Assembly: GCF_004379255.2 (NCBI RefSeq)
Contig: NC_056048.1
Coordinates: forward strand, 27,710,736 to 27,774,735
Length of the DNA stretch: 64,000 nt
Reading direction: 5' to 3'
Source: Salvia splendens
Lineage: Eukaryota > Streptophyta > Magnoliopsida > Lamiales > Lamiaceae
Shown here: piece after piece, positions 1-11,192 of the stretch
How positions within the stretch are numbered: the first letter of the stretch is position 1
Layout of the letters: the number at the start of each line of letters is the position of its first letter
Notes under the pieces: generated by a model
Databases searched by the model: none
The model's input: only the letters and a program-made list of their open reading frames with translations
Told to the model about the DNA's origin: nothing
Position numbers and translations under genes: made by a program

Positions 1-319
1 ATGAACGTTAAATTTTACATAGTAGGATAATTCAAGTTTCTCAACTGTGGATAAATATGCTAATTATCCAATAAATGCATTTTAATATAAGACATTACCT
101 TGAAAAGGAATATTTGTATAAGATATAGTACTACTAAATGTTTTTTTATTAAAAAACAAACACAATACTATAAAAACATTGAACCATAAGCAAAATCTAA
201 CTATGAAATTAAAACAATAAGCATAGTACTTTACTAGAGAAGGGAAAAAGCACCCATTCATGAGGACAATAATCCATTGATCCCCTTGTTTTTCTAATCC
301 ATCAAATTCTCACATCTAA
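1..319. other. AT-rich intergenic DNA, nothing recognised
   Basis: Low-complexity AT-rich sequence up to the first transposon. I see no exon, RNA gene or structured repeat. Confidence 0.6.
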
Positions 320-2102
320 GAGCATCCACAACCGTGCTCTTGCCAGCGGCACGGTTGTGGGTCCGGGCAGTACTATTCATGCCTGATCTCTGGCAAGAGC
401 ACAACACCCACAACTGTGCTCTTCCGCAAGGACGAGCACAATTAATATAAAATTCAATTAAACAATAACATTTCCATAATATTAAAATCCATTTAAAAAC
501 CATAATAAATATTACAAATTACAAATAAAATTAAAAAAATACATAATTAAAATCCTAAAAATTAAAAATTACATAATTAAACTCCTTAAAATTAAAAATT
601 ACATAATTAAAATCCTAAAAATTAAAAATTACATAATTAAACTCCTAATAAGACTACGCATCCGGCGGGATCAACCCAATTGTTTTTGGAGACCTTTTAT
701 CATGGTCTCGTGTGTTTCAAGTTGCGTGGGGGTCATAGATGACCTATCGGCCATATTGAGTTGGCTTAAGAGCATCCACAGCGAGTTGTTCGGGGGTGGA
801 GGTGGCACATAGGGAGCGGGAGCGGCTTCGGGAGTCGAGCCGCGACGACGGTTGGCCGCCGCCTTCTTCCTTCCTTGGGGGCGGCGTTGGGAACCGCTCG
901 GTCCGGCGTCGGGGCTACCCAACCGGCGAGTTGGCTAGCCACTTCTTCCGAGCCGGAGTCGGATAGGGCTACCGACCTTGATCGTTTGGAGGAGCCGTTA
1001 GAGGAGGATGTTATGCCTCCCTTATACTTCGGGTGCGTCCGCGTCTCCTGCCAAACGTTAAGATATTTGAACGACTTGCCGTTCATGGATTGATAGGTGC
1101 TCAGCGCGGCGGTGATGATGTCGACCTCGCTTCGGCCGCTCCTGGCATTCCGGGACTCCTGGATGAAATAGCCGTTGAATTTGCCAATTTCTTCGTTGGC
1201 TCGGCCGATGCAGTTGCGCACCATACTCTCGTTGCGCTCGATCGTTCCGGGCGGCCGGTTTGCATTGTACCGGCTAGAGACGCGCCACCAAAAGTGATCG
1301 CCGGATTGGTTCGTTCCAACCACCGCATCTTCGGAGATTTCCAAGTACGCCTTGAACAATCTTTCCATCTCCGCCGGTGAGTACGGTGTGCGGACACCGG
1401 CGCGAGATGGAGGAATCGGCATTTGGGAAGGGGCGCGAGGCCTAGGCTCCGGTGTCCACCCGTAGCGCCCTTCGGAGGCACCTTGGTCGTCGATTGGGTA
1501 TGGACGGTAGCCACCCGGAACGGCCGAATCTTGGGTTTGAGGAGGGGCCGAATATTCCATTTCCGGACTAGGAAACGGTTGTGAACCGAACCATTCGGGG
1601 TTCCAACCGTGGGAGCCCGAAGGGTTATCGTCTTGGCCGGACATAGTGATGTTGTAGGGTATGAGAGAATGAAGATGAAAATGGATATGAGAGAATGGAG
1701 ATGAGAATGGATATTGGAGAATGATGATGAGAGTTGTGTAGTTTGATGTGAATTTTTGGGGTGAAATTGGGGGTATTTATAGAAGAAAGTGTGTATTTTT
1801 GGGGTAAAAAAAATTAAAAAGGTGTAAAAAACGGTTATAAACGGATATATTTTTTTAGGGAAGTGAATTTTTTTTTATCGATTTTTTTAATAAAAAACCG
1901 ATTTTTTTAAAAAATATATAAAAATGTTTAAATGCAACGGTCGAGCCGTTGACGAATGGGAGCGCGCCACGTGTGCGTCCGCTGGCACGGAAGTGCTCGA
2001 TACATCGAGCAGCGCCGTGCCAGCGGCGCGAGCGCAGCGACGGCGGATGGCGTCCGTGCCAGCGGCGCGGACGGCGGTGGCAACGGACGCCACCGCTGGC
2101 TC
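320..2102 (-). mobile_element. PIF/Harbinger element, ORF1-only, copy A
   Basis: A 1.78-kb element flanked by TAA at 317-319 and 2103-2105, the 3-bp TWA target duplication expected of PIF/Harbinger. Its left end starts GAGCATCCACAACCGTG. The right end is eroded (it reads CCACCGCTGGCTC). The body carries one Myb/SANT-like ORF1 on the minus strand and no transposase. Copy B of the same family lies at 5299-7037 in the opposite orientation. Between ORF1 and the left end is about 330 bp of AT-rich DNA that includes a short direct repeat around 530-640. Confidence 0.85.
654..1644 (-). pseudogene. Harbinger ORF1 (Myb/SANT-like DNA-binding protein), frameshifted
   Basis: The reading frame starts at 1644 and is open for 292 codons. 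The N-terminal part (residues 1-90) is rich in Pro, Gly and Ser. Residues about 85-200 form the Trp-rich trihelix/SANT-like region (GDHFWWRVSSRYN, then SYQSMNGKSFKYLNVW-like residues) found in Harbinger ORF1 proteins and in plant proteins often misnamed 'glutathione S-transferase T3-like'. Compared with copy B, 7 nt are missing after the residues SQLAG (near 918), so the normal C-terminus continues in another frame to about 654. ORF1 is known to bind terminal repeats and assist the transposase. The native tail (PTQLETHE...LQKQLG) is still legible, so the damage is recent. Confidence 0.8.
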
Positions 2103-2512
2103 TAAGTATCAACAAAAATTAGCACAGAGAAGAATTGAGAGACACCTGTGCTGAATTTATAGTAATAATATACAAGTGTAGTTTCTTTCTTTTTGAGTAG
2201 TGTGAACAAGTACACAATGCCACTCAAATAGGTAAAAAAAACTTTTACCATTTTTCTGTACAGTTGTAAAAATTAAGAGCTGCATTTGAACCTGCTGTAA
2301 AAATCTTCCCTTTCCTCATCTCCTCCTCTTCTCCTCTAACCCTACCTACCATATTCGCCTTCCTCGGTTATTCACCGACGTCCCTCAAACGTACAAAGCA
2401 GCGCTCGTGCTCCGGGGTTTCCGGCCCCATCGATCATGCGGACGAGCTTCCAGGGTCCCGGAAACGCAAGGCATGAACGAATTTTATTCTTCTTATATAT
2501 AACTATACAATG
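2103..2512. other. Short intergenic stretch
   Basis: This lies between the ORF1 element and the 3' end of the TPR gene. It has a C+T-rich patch around 2300-2350. I find no supportable gene here, although part of it may be 3'-UTR of the minus-strand TPR gene. Confidence 0.5.
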
Positions 2513-2572
2513 ATAGTGACGATGATGATGGCGACGACGATGGTAGTGGTGATGGTGGTGGTGATGATAGAT
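2513..2572. repeat. Imperfect GAT/GGT trinucleotide microsatellite
   Basis: About 20 imperfect triplets of the GAT, GAC and GGT type lie directly after the stop codon of the minus-strand TPR gene, so the repeat is probably in its 3'-UTR. Confidence 0.8.
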
Positions 2573-2578
2573 GACTCC

Positions 2579-4284
2579 CTACGTGTTGAGAGGGAAACAG
2601 GTCTCTTCGCCACCGGTGCTCCACAAGAAGTTGGCGTATCTGGAGGCGAAGTGGGTGTTGTGTGGCTCGAGCGCCAGGGCTTGTAGGAAGCTCTCCTCAG
2701 CCGCCCAATAGTCCTTCTTCACCGTCCATAGGAAGTTGGCGTATTCGGAGAAGGATTCTCCATCGGGTGGCGTTACTTGCACAGCCCGCTTGAAGCATTC
2801 CTCGGACCTGTAACAACACGAAGTGAGAACAAGGAAAGACAAATGAAAGCCTTGGAAATTAGGTTAACGAGGCGTTCACTTTGGATGGTGGATTAGACGG
2901 ACAATCGAGTATCTGAAGGATAACATGTTCAGCCAAGCACGGATGTCTAAAAATGATCCCCGTGTTATGAACTAAATCGATCTAAAAATGACCTCCGTGT
3001 TTGGTTATGCATTAGGATTCAGTTATTTGGTTAACGCACCCCAATAAATATATCATAAGCAAGAGATCACCTTTGATAGTCGCGCGTCACAAGCTGCAAA
3101 AACCGGGCATAGTTCAGCAGCAAGAGAGTGTTATTAGGCTCGAGGGATAAGTACATCTGGTACAGAAGGTCCGTCCTGTAAAAATCCTGGTAAGTATCGG
3201 GCTCGATCTCCACAGACACGGGAGAAACGAAATATTTCATGACGTCGTGATCAAGAACCACCTCGCCTTCGCCACCTCCGCGCACATGGTTAGCCTCATC
3301 AACCATTGAATCCCACAGCTGCATCTCCATCGAGCTCTTAAACTCATTACTCGGATAAATGCTCGGATCCCCTGACTCACGTTCTGTGTTCTCCTCCACA
3401 GCGAGCCCCCTATCTGCGTCCACCATAGACAAAGACGAGTTTTTCCCATGCTCATAAGGCCTCCCCATCAATGAGGCCTCCCCCCCTATCGCGGTGTTTA
3501 GGGAGGTCGAATGTACGCTGAAATCAGCCAAGAGTACCATCACGTGCAGCATCAAAGCCGGTGTCCTCGAGAACACGTGCTGGAACAGCCACACGAACGA
3601 GAGATGCATCTCCTTCTGCACCTTCGCTTTGATCACATCCAAATCCTCATCACACAGAGCCTCCCTCATGTGCAAGGCGGAGCTCTGCATCTCGACGATG
3701 ATGAACACCATCGAGGCAAAGGCCGCCTTCACGGAGCAACAGCCACCCTCGCCCTCCTCTGCCTCCGCGGAGCCCTCCTCCAACTGCAGCTTCTTCTTGA
3801 TCATCCTAAGCGACAGGGGAATGTCGAAACTATTCGCCTTGTGCTCAACCATCGCCCACGCAGCTGTTTCCCTATCCGGCCACTCGGGAAACTCCGGCCT
3901 GATCCCTAGCATCATCGGCTCCAAGAAGTCGAAACGTGACTCCAAGAACGAATCTTGATCCCTCCCCCCTTTCAAAAAAGGGGTGGCGCTGCCAATAGTC
4001 CTCTTCTTGTTCGAAATAGCACAATGTCGTTTCTTGCGCCTGCTCCCCTCCTCCTCCCGGAGGCTACTCGACATCGCCTCAACATGGAACGAGGGCTTAT
4101 CATCGATATTCAAGCTGCAGGAGCGCCTAATGCTGCCCCTCGAAATCTTGGTGAAGGACCTCGATTTCAAGAGGGTTTTTGAGGCGAATACGAGGGGGAG
4201 AGGGCCATCGGTTTCGGATGTTCGGAAATAGGAGGAGGGTTGGAAGGAGCAATCTGCGGCCGGGGAAACGGGTTTGAGCCTCAT
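2579..4284 (-). CDS. TPR-like superfamily protein, two exons
   Basis: Exons are 4284-3071 and 2807-2579, giving 480 aa. The intron is GT-AG and splits an Arg codon. The start at 4284 (MRLKPVSP) is preferred: the frame stays open to 4509, but that extension is hydrophobic and low-complexity and looks like UTR. The N-terminal third is Ser/Arg-rich. The centre has the block FDFLEPMMLGIRPEFPEWPD, characteristic of a plant family of uncharacterised TPR-like proteins. The C-terminus has TPR-type helices in both exons (LLLNYARFLQ; FSEYANFLW; FASRYANFLW). TPRs bind proteins, but no partner is known to me. The gene is bracketed by inverted Harbinger elements, and a tandem duplication lies in its upstream region. 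Confidence 0.85.
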
Positions 4285-5298
4285 CGTTTTCGCTAGTTCA
4301 ACAATGAACAAAGGTGAGACGAGATGATAACAAAAGCAAGATTGCTGAAAATAAGGCAAAAAAACAAGAAAATGAGGCCAAAAATAGGAGGAGACAGTCA
4401 AAATCAGATAACAGATAACCCGTGAAAAAAGGGTCTTTGAAATCTCATGGAAAAGATGAAAACAAGAAAAAAAGAGAGATCTTGAAAAAGAGGGGGGGGG
4501 GAAAATCAACTCAATGAATCACAATTGATTAATCAGAGCTATAATAAGTCAAGATACATAAAGATCCTTCCTTTACTAAAAATCTACTCAACCATTAACG
4601 CAATTCAATGAAAGTATGAAACCAAAGCTCAATAAAGCAAACACATGCTTGCAATTTTCTATTCACACAACTAAGTCTTTACAAACTACAACTTCATATA
4701 AAAGAAAGCATTCACATAGTGTATTAGTGTGGACTGATATTGAAAAATAAAGCAACTAAAGAGAGAAGGGAATGAAAAAGGGGTGAAAATGAAATCGATT
4801 CAACTCAATGAATCACAAAAAATCCAAACACAATTGATTGATTAATCAGAGCTATAAATTATAATAAGTCGATATACATCAAGATCCTTCCTTTACCAAA
4901 ATTCTACTCCACCACTAACACAATTCATTCAACCAAAGCCCAACAAAGCAAACACACACACACACAAACACATGCTTGCATTAGAAAATGAAGCATTTTA
5001 AATACATACATAGTGTGAATACACAAAGCAAGTAAAGGAGAAGGGAATGAAAAAGATGGGATTTTGGGAAGAGGGAACTCACGGGATTGGGATAAACGGA
5101 GATGAAGCGTGGGAGTTTGAGTGGAAATGGGTAGGAAGAAGGAAGGTTATCGTTGAGATATATAGAAAAGAAAATAATATAAAATGGGAGAAAACGAAAA
5201 ATAGGGAAGTGGGGAAGAATTGGATGAGGGATCAAAGGTTAGGAAGAGAAAGGAGACGATATTTAGAAGCACAAAAAAACAAAGAGTTTGCACTTTTA
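4285..5298. other. Upstream/leader region of the TPR gene
   Basis: AT-rich sequence 5' of the TPR start codon. It contains a two-copy tandem duplication (about 4508-4950) and a short CA run at about 4953-4972. No convincing extra exon is seen. The promoter and 5'-UTR should lie here. Confidence 0.5.
4508..4950. repeat. Imperfect tandem duplication, about 290-bp spacing
   Basis: The block beginning ACTCAATGAATCACA at about 4509 recurs at about 4802. Shared segments include TTAATCAGAGCTATA, ATAATAAGTC and AAGATCCTTCCTTTAC. The copies differ by small indels. Confidence 0.85.
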
Positions 5299-7037
5299 GA
5301 GCATCCGCAACGGTGGCGCTGCTCGCCACCGCCGTCAGCGCCGCTGGCACGGACGCCACCCGCCGCCGCTCCGCTCGCGCCCTCATTCGTCAGCGGCTAT
5401 GCCGTTGGGTTTAAATAATTTTTTTATAAAAAAAACCGGTTTTTAATTAAAAAAACCGATAAAAAATAAAATTTTTTTTTTCACTTCCCAAAAAAATTAT
5501 ATCCGTTTATAACCGTTTTTTCCCACTTTTTAAATTTTTTTTTTAATTTTTTTTACCCCAAAAATACACACTTTCATCTATATATACCCCCAATTTCACT
5601 CCCAAAAATTCACATCAAACTACACAATTCTCATCATCATTCTCTCATCTCCATTCTCATCTTCAATCTCTCATATCCATTTTCATCTTCATTCTCTCAT
5701 ACCCTACAACATCACTATGTCGGCCAAGGCGATAACCCTACGGGCTCCCACGGTTGGAACCCCGAATGGTTCGGTTCACAACCGTTTCCTAGTCCGGAAA
5801 CAGAATATTCGGCCCCTCCTCAAACCCAAGATTCGGCCGTTCCGGGTGGCTACCGTCCATACCCAATCGACGACCAAGGTGCCTCCGAAGGACGATACGG
5901 GTGGACACCGGAGTCTAGGCCGACTGCCCCCTCCCAACCTCCGCAAGCTCCTACTCGCGGCAGCGGTGTCCGCACACCGTACACGCCGGCGGAGATGGAT
6001 AAATTGTTCAAGGTGTACTTCGAAATCTCCGAAGATGTGGCGGTTGGCACGAACCAATCGGACGATCACTTTTGGTGGCGCGTATCTCGCCGGTACAATG
6101 CAAACCGGCCGCCGGGAACGATCGAGCGCAACGAGAGTATGGTGCGCAACTGCATCGGCCGAGCCAACGACGAAATTGGCAAGTTCAATGGCTATTTCCT
6201 CCAGGAGTCACGGAATGCCGGGAGCGGCCGGAGCGAGGTCGACATCATCACTGCGGCGCTGAGCACATACCAATCCATGAACGGTAAGTCGTTCAAGTAC
6301 CTCAACGTTTGGCAGGAAACGCGGTTCCACCCGAGGTATCTGGGAGGCGTAACATCCTCCTCTAGCGGCACCTCCAAACGGTCAAGGTCGGTATCCCTAT
6401 CCGACTCCGGCTCCGAAGAAGTGGCTAGCCAACTCGCCGGAGCTAACTTGGGTAGCCCCGACGCCGGACCAAGTGGTTCCCAACGCCGACCGCAAGGAAG
6501 GAAGAAGGCGGCGGCCGAGCGCCGGCGCTCCGCGACTCCATCGGCCCCCGCCCCCGAACCCGCACCCTATGTTCCACCTCCACCCCCGAACAACTCGTTG
6601 TGGGCCTTTTGGCCCAACTCAATATGGCCGATAGGTCAACTATGACCCCCACGCAACTTCAAACGCACGAGGGCATGATAGTGGGTCTCCAAAAATAATT
6701 GGGGTTGTTGCCACCGGATGAGTAGTCTTCCTTGGGTAATATTAGCCAATAATTATGTAATTTTTAATTTTTAGTATTTTAATTATGTAATTTTTAATTT
6801 TTAGGATTTTAATTATGACTTTTTTATTTTATTTGTATTTTGTAATATTTATTGTGACTTTTTAATGAATTTTAGTATTATGGAAATGTTTATGTTTAAT
6901 TGAATATTAAATTAATTGTGCTCGTCCTTGCGGAAGAGCACAGTTGTGGGTGTTGAGCTCTTGCCAGAGAGCAGGCATGAATAGTACCGCCCGGGCCCAC
7001 AACCGTACCGCTGGCAAGAACACGGTTGTGGATGCTC
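5299..7037 (+). mobile_element. PIF/Harbinger element, ORF1-only, copy B
   Basis: A 1.74-kb element with TTA duplications at 5296-5298 and 7038-7040. Ends are GAGCATCCGCAACGGTG (left) and CACGGTTGTGGATGCTC (right), forming good terminal inverted repeats. It carries a single ORF1 on the plus strand, with a TATATA-type promoter region near 5577-5587. There is no room for a transposase: from the ORF1 stop to the right end is about 310 bp. It is the same family as copy A, in inverted orientation. Confidence 0.9.
5717..6725 (+). pseudogene. Harbinger ORF1 (Myb/SANT-like), frameshifted
   Basis: Relative to copy A, one C is missing just after the start codon (ATGTCGGCC here, ATGTCCGGCC in A), so the ATG at 5717 enters the wrong frame. 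The correct frame then runs open through the SANT-like core (5995 onward, DHFWWRVSRRYN) to about 6600. There a second frameshift follows NNSLW; the native tail (QLNMADRSTMTPTQLQ) is in another frame and also contains a TAA before ending at 6725. The protein is otherwise very similar to copy A. The lesions differ between the copies, so the copies decayed independently. Confidence 0.85.
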
Positions 7038-7427
7038 TTAGGACCAGTGGGGCAGCTTCATCAATGGCGGATTGTCAAATCATTTTCTTTTTTTGGTAAC
7101 AAAAAACATCATTTTATAACTAAATGTTCGATATCCCACTTGGAGAAATGTTTGGTTCCATTGTCTACGTAATTATAAACTACTATTAATATACACTTTC
7201 TTCATATTTTAAAAATAAAAAAATTTTGAGAACAATATGAGTTTTATATGCAATTATGAATTACTACTATAGTTAATATACTTTATCCGTACTCTAAAAT
7301 AAAAAATAATTGGAACAATATTAGTTTTAGTTTTAATAAGAGTATAAATTAATAACGAGAGAGAAAACAAAATAATTGGAATATTATTTAAAAAGTCATT
7401 TTTTACTCGTATTAGTGGTATAGTTTA

Positions 7428-9276
7428 GAGCATCAGCAATGGGGCGCCCTAAAGCCTGCCCTATGCATCGCCACGTCATCATTTTATCCTCATACCCTTC
7501 CATCTGCAGTGAAGCGCCCTATAAGCCGCCCTAAAGGCCGCTCTAAACATTTTCTTTATTTGAATATTTAAATAACTACAAAAATTGGAAAAAAACCTTC
7601 ATTTCATTTAAAATTAATACATTACAATACGCATTAAAAAATACGCATTCTCAACGACGACGGTTACAGGCCCAAACTTCTTCAACCATGTCGTTCATGA
7701 GCTGAGCATGGTCTTGTTGGTTGCGTGAGGCGCGGTCACTGTGCGGTTACAGGCCCAAAATTAATACAGGCCCAAAATTAATACATTACATTACCTCATT
7801 GAAGCCTGTCGGTAATCCTCGAGCGTGAGGCGCGGTCACCGTGCTGGAGCTAGATCCACCTTCATCATCGGCCCAATCGGTGACGCTTCCACCTTCGTGT
7901 TCGACTATTATGTTGTGCACGATTATGCACGCATACATGACATCGGCGATGACTTCCTTGAACCAGAGACGTGCCGGCCCTTTCACTATTGCCCACCGTG
8001 ATTGGAGCACACCAAATGCCGGCTCCACATCCTTTCGCGCCGCCTCCTGCTTTTGCACAAATAAAACTCTCTTCTCACCCATTGGGCAGCTGATCGTCTT
8101 CAGAAAAATAGGCCACCTTGAGTATATGCCATCGGCCAAGTAGTACCCCATGTGATATTGACGCCTGTTGGCAGTGAACTTGATGGCCGGGCCATTGCCA
8201 TTGCATTGCTCGGTGAAGAGGGTGGATGAGTTGAGGACGTTGATGTCGTTGTTCGACCCCGCTACATCGAAGTAAGCAAGCCAGATCCAGAGCCGATAGT
8301 TAGCGACGGCTTCGAGGATCATCATCGGGTGACTGCCATTGTATCCACCAGTAAATTGGCTTCTCCACGCCCTCGGACAATTCTTCCACTCCCAGTGCAT
8401 ACAGTCGATGCTCCCTAGCATCCCAGGAAAGCTGTGCGTATTCTCGTGCATCTTCATCAGGCCCTGGCAATCCACAGCAGTCGGCTTTCGCAAATATGTG
8501 TCACTGTAAGCCTCCACAACTCCCCTACAAAATCTCTTCAGGCACTCGCGGCCAGTTGTCTCCCCGACGTGAAGGTACTCGTCGAACATGTCCGCCGTGG
8601 TGCCGTAGGCCAACTGCCGGAGTGCAACTGTGAACTTCTGCAACGACGTAAGTCCGGGTCTACCGAGGCCATCTTCCCGATACTGGAAGTATTCATCACG
8701 TGACTCCAACGTTTGGACAATGCTGAGAAAAAGATAACGATGCATTCTAAACCGGCGGTGAAAAATAGTCGGGCTCCACCGTGGTTGCTCGGCAAAATAG
8801 TCTGCAAATAGACATTCGTGAGCTACGGCGTGTTCGCGGCGGACAAATGTCCGACGTCGAATAGGCCTGGGGATCTACTCCGCCGCCGCCGCCTCCTCCT
8901 CGCGCTACATTTCGGCTAAGCAATCCCCCATTGCGTCATTGATGGCATCGAATAAGGCTCGAGTCAAGGTTCGACTAACGCCCTCCGAGATACTCCGGTC
9001 GTCGTCGTGGTTCATTTTTGTTTGTGAGAGATTATCGAAATATTCGTATGGAATGTGAGAGATGAAAGAAATGTTCGTATGAAAAATAGAATGACAAATG
9101 AGGTTTAAATAGACAAAAATTCGAGAAAAAAATGAAAACGCGTTGCATTGTCTGCGCCATCGTCCACGTCGCCCACAATGGGCGGACGATGGGGCGGACG
9201 ATGCCTTATCGTCCGCGTATCATCCGCGGACGATCTATAGGGCGCGGACAATGGCGCGCCCCCATTGCGGATGCTC
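7428..9276 (-). mobile_element. PIF/Harbinger element, transposase-only
   Basis: A 1.85-kb element with TTA target duplications at 7425-7427 and 9277-9279. Ends are GAGCATCAGCAATGG and CCATTGCGGATGCTC. It carries a single DDE transposase gene on the minus strand and no ORF1. An internally deleted relative sits in the alkenal reductase intron at 52715-53308, and an ORF1-only element with related ends lies at 13970-16064. Confidence 0.93.
7786..9015 (-). pseudogene. PIF/Harbinger DDE transposase with two in-frame TAG stops
   Basis: From 8745 the frame is open for 319 codons and holds the catalytic triad: D114 (GSIDCMHW), D167 (SNNDINVLN) and E241 (DVEPAFGVLQSRW). This is the HARBI1/ALP1-like DDE_Tnp_4 fold. 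The same frame extends 90 codons upstream to ATG 9015 and encodes conserved N-terminal family sequence (FADYFAEQPRW, FHRRFRMHRYLF). It is broken by TAG at 8905-8907 and 8875-8877. An internal start at 8745 would lack this region. The enzyme would cut at the terminal repeats and insert at TWA. It needs ORF1 as partner in characterised systems. Probably inactive as it stands. Confidence 0.9.
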
Positions 9277-9282
9277 TTAGTA

Positions 9283-9504
9283 CTCCCCCGTTCCATGTTA
9301 ATAGAGTCATTTTTTCTATTTTAGGAAGTTCCAAGTTAATTGAATCTTTTCTGTTTTTGGTAAAAAATAATTCTCATTTTTACTTTATTCTCTCTTCATC
9401 TCTCTTACTCTATTATCTCTTACTTTTTTCACCATCCAGTTAACACACTGTTCTTAAACTTCGTACCGAAAAGAAATGTCTCTATTAACAAGGAACGGAG
9501 GGAG
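9283..9504. mobile_element. Stowaway-type MITE
   Basis: A 222-bp element flanked by TA (9281-9282 and 9505-9506). Ends are CTCCCCCGTTCCATGTTAAT and CAAGGAACGGAGGGAG, the classic Stowaway (Tc1/mariner) inverted repeats. It starts 4 bp beyond the Harbinger TTA. A related copy in inverse orientation is at 54207-54429. Confidence 0.88.
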
Positions 9505-9588
9505 TATCTCAAAAGCCCATGATTGAGGTGAAGCCCAAGATAATAAAGTGCAATAGATAAATTTTCTAGATTATGTGGTTAAATTATA

Positions 9589-9842
9589 CTCCATTCGTCC
9601 TACAATAAGAGTCATATTTGGTGTTGGCACTGGTTTTAAAAAACATAAAGAAGAATGGGTAAAAAAGTTAGTGGAATATGAGGCCCACTTTTTATATTGA
9701 TTTTATAATAAAATGTGAGTAAATGAGTTAGTGGAATGTAAGATCTACTTAATATTTATGGTAAAAAAATAAATAAAATGTGACTCTTATTATAGGACGG
9801 ACTGAAATGACAAAATGCGACTCTTATCATGGGACGAAAGAG
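9589..9842. mobile_element. Stowaway-type MITE
   Basis: A 254-bp element flanked by TA (9587-9588 and 9843-9844). Inverted ends are CTCCATTCGTCCTACAATAA and ATCATGGGACGAAAGAG. It is non-coding. A degraded relative is at about 22364-22620. Confidence 0.85.
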
Positions 9843-11192
9843 TACTCTTTTTTTCTTCAACTCTACAGCATGACTAAAATAGATATGTTTATTATAGCCT
9901 ACCAAATATCTACAATAGATTAATCATCACATTCAATTAAAATAATTTACATTTTAACCTAGGATAATTTTATCAACCTACCAAACTATTAATTTATATT
10001 CATTGAAAATAATACCTCATCTATCTCAAGTTACTATCAATCTCCAGATTACCTATTTTCTACATAGAGGACCCAAATTGTAGGTTTGATAAATGTACTT
10101 TTAAAATATAACTGTGAAGCGACATATGGTATATAATATAATTAGATGCTATCAATTAGGAAGACATCATATCTTAATTACATGCATTTTGACATCCCCA
10201 TGTTAAATATGACATGTAAAGTGCACCCTCTTTTATAAGAGGAAAGAGCCAATGACTTGAAAAGTGAACTTCGATGGGATTTCCACCAGCTTGGCATCAA
10301 CACTAACTTGCATGTCACAACTAGATAGATAATAATTTTTGTTAATCCACGAGAGGTTTAATAAATTCCATTTTTGTTGGTAACTAACCCAGCAAAGCCT
10401 GATATCAAAATAAACTAACGAATATAAGAAACACTTATTCTGTCATGCAACAATCAACTACGGAAGTCCATAGGGGTTGTTTCTAACACATGCGTTCCCC
10501 TGGTTGTATTATATCTGAAAATTAATTTTATGTTAATTCGCACGAGTTATATTTGAACCAAGTTTAAATTTTAAAATAAAAGATAAATTGAGTAGGTAAA
10601 TGCAAGTGAATCTCACTTACTAAAATTTGAATGAAATATTTTATTGAAAATACATTCAAATATAAAAAAAAAGAAAATTTTAATTTTGGAACGGAGGAGG
10701 TAGTATTATTTAGTGACTAGTGATTTTATTTCTTTGTTATTGTATGCAAATCACATATGCTTGGTAGTTCCTTCGTCCAATCACTTTTCTTCATTTGATG
10801 CATACCACAAAACTAGTCAACTTATAAGTTTGATGATATATTTTATGAAGTAAATCTTTTCTCAACTAATAATATTTCAACCATTTTTCAAATTCTAATT
10901 TTCTCATACTAATTTTAAAAGTATAGCAAACTAAATATTTTACTTTCATACATCACCTAATAGGTGATTATGTGCAAAGTTGTAAAAAGACAGTGGGCAT
11001 CATTTTTAAGAACATCAACTGCTAACTTTTGTTCAATAGCCAATCCAAAATAACTGCATATTCAAACATCAACTACCTCTCAAATGTTTTCTAACAAGTG
11101 GAAACCATTTCCTAGGTAAGCATCAAAACAATAACACCGAGCTAAAATTAATTAGTCCAATGCTACCTTTCATTAAAACTACTAACATAAAC
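9843..11192. other. AT-rich intergenic DNA
   Basis: No gene seen. A degraded MITE end (GGAACGGAGGAGGTAGTA, near 10687) and a similar motif near 10771 (AGTTCCTTCGTCCAAT) suggest old Stowaway debris. The last part should hold the 3'-UTR of the minus-strand P0 gene. Confidence 0.5.

Noticed and set aside
4285..4509. N-terminal extension of 75 residues on the TPR protein
   Set aside because: The frame is open but encodes a hydrophobic, Phe/Ser-rich stretch without family resemblance. The start MRLKPVSP at 4284 fits the conserved protein.
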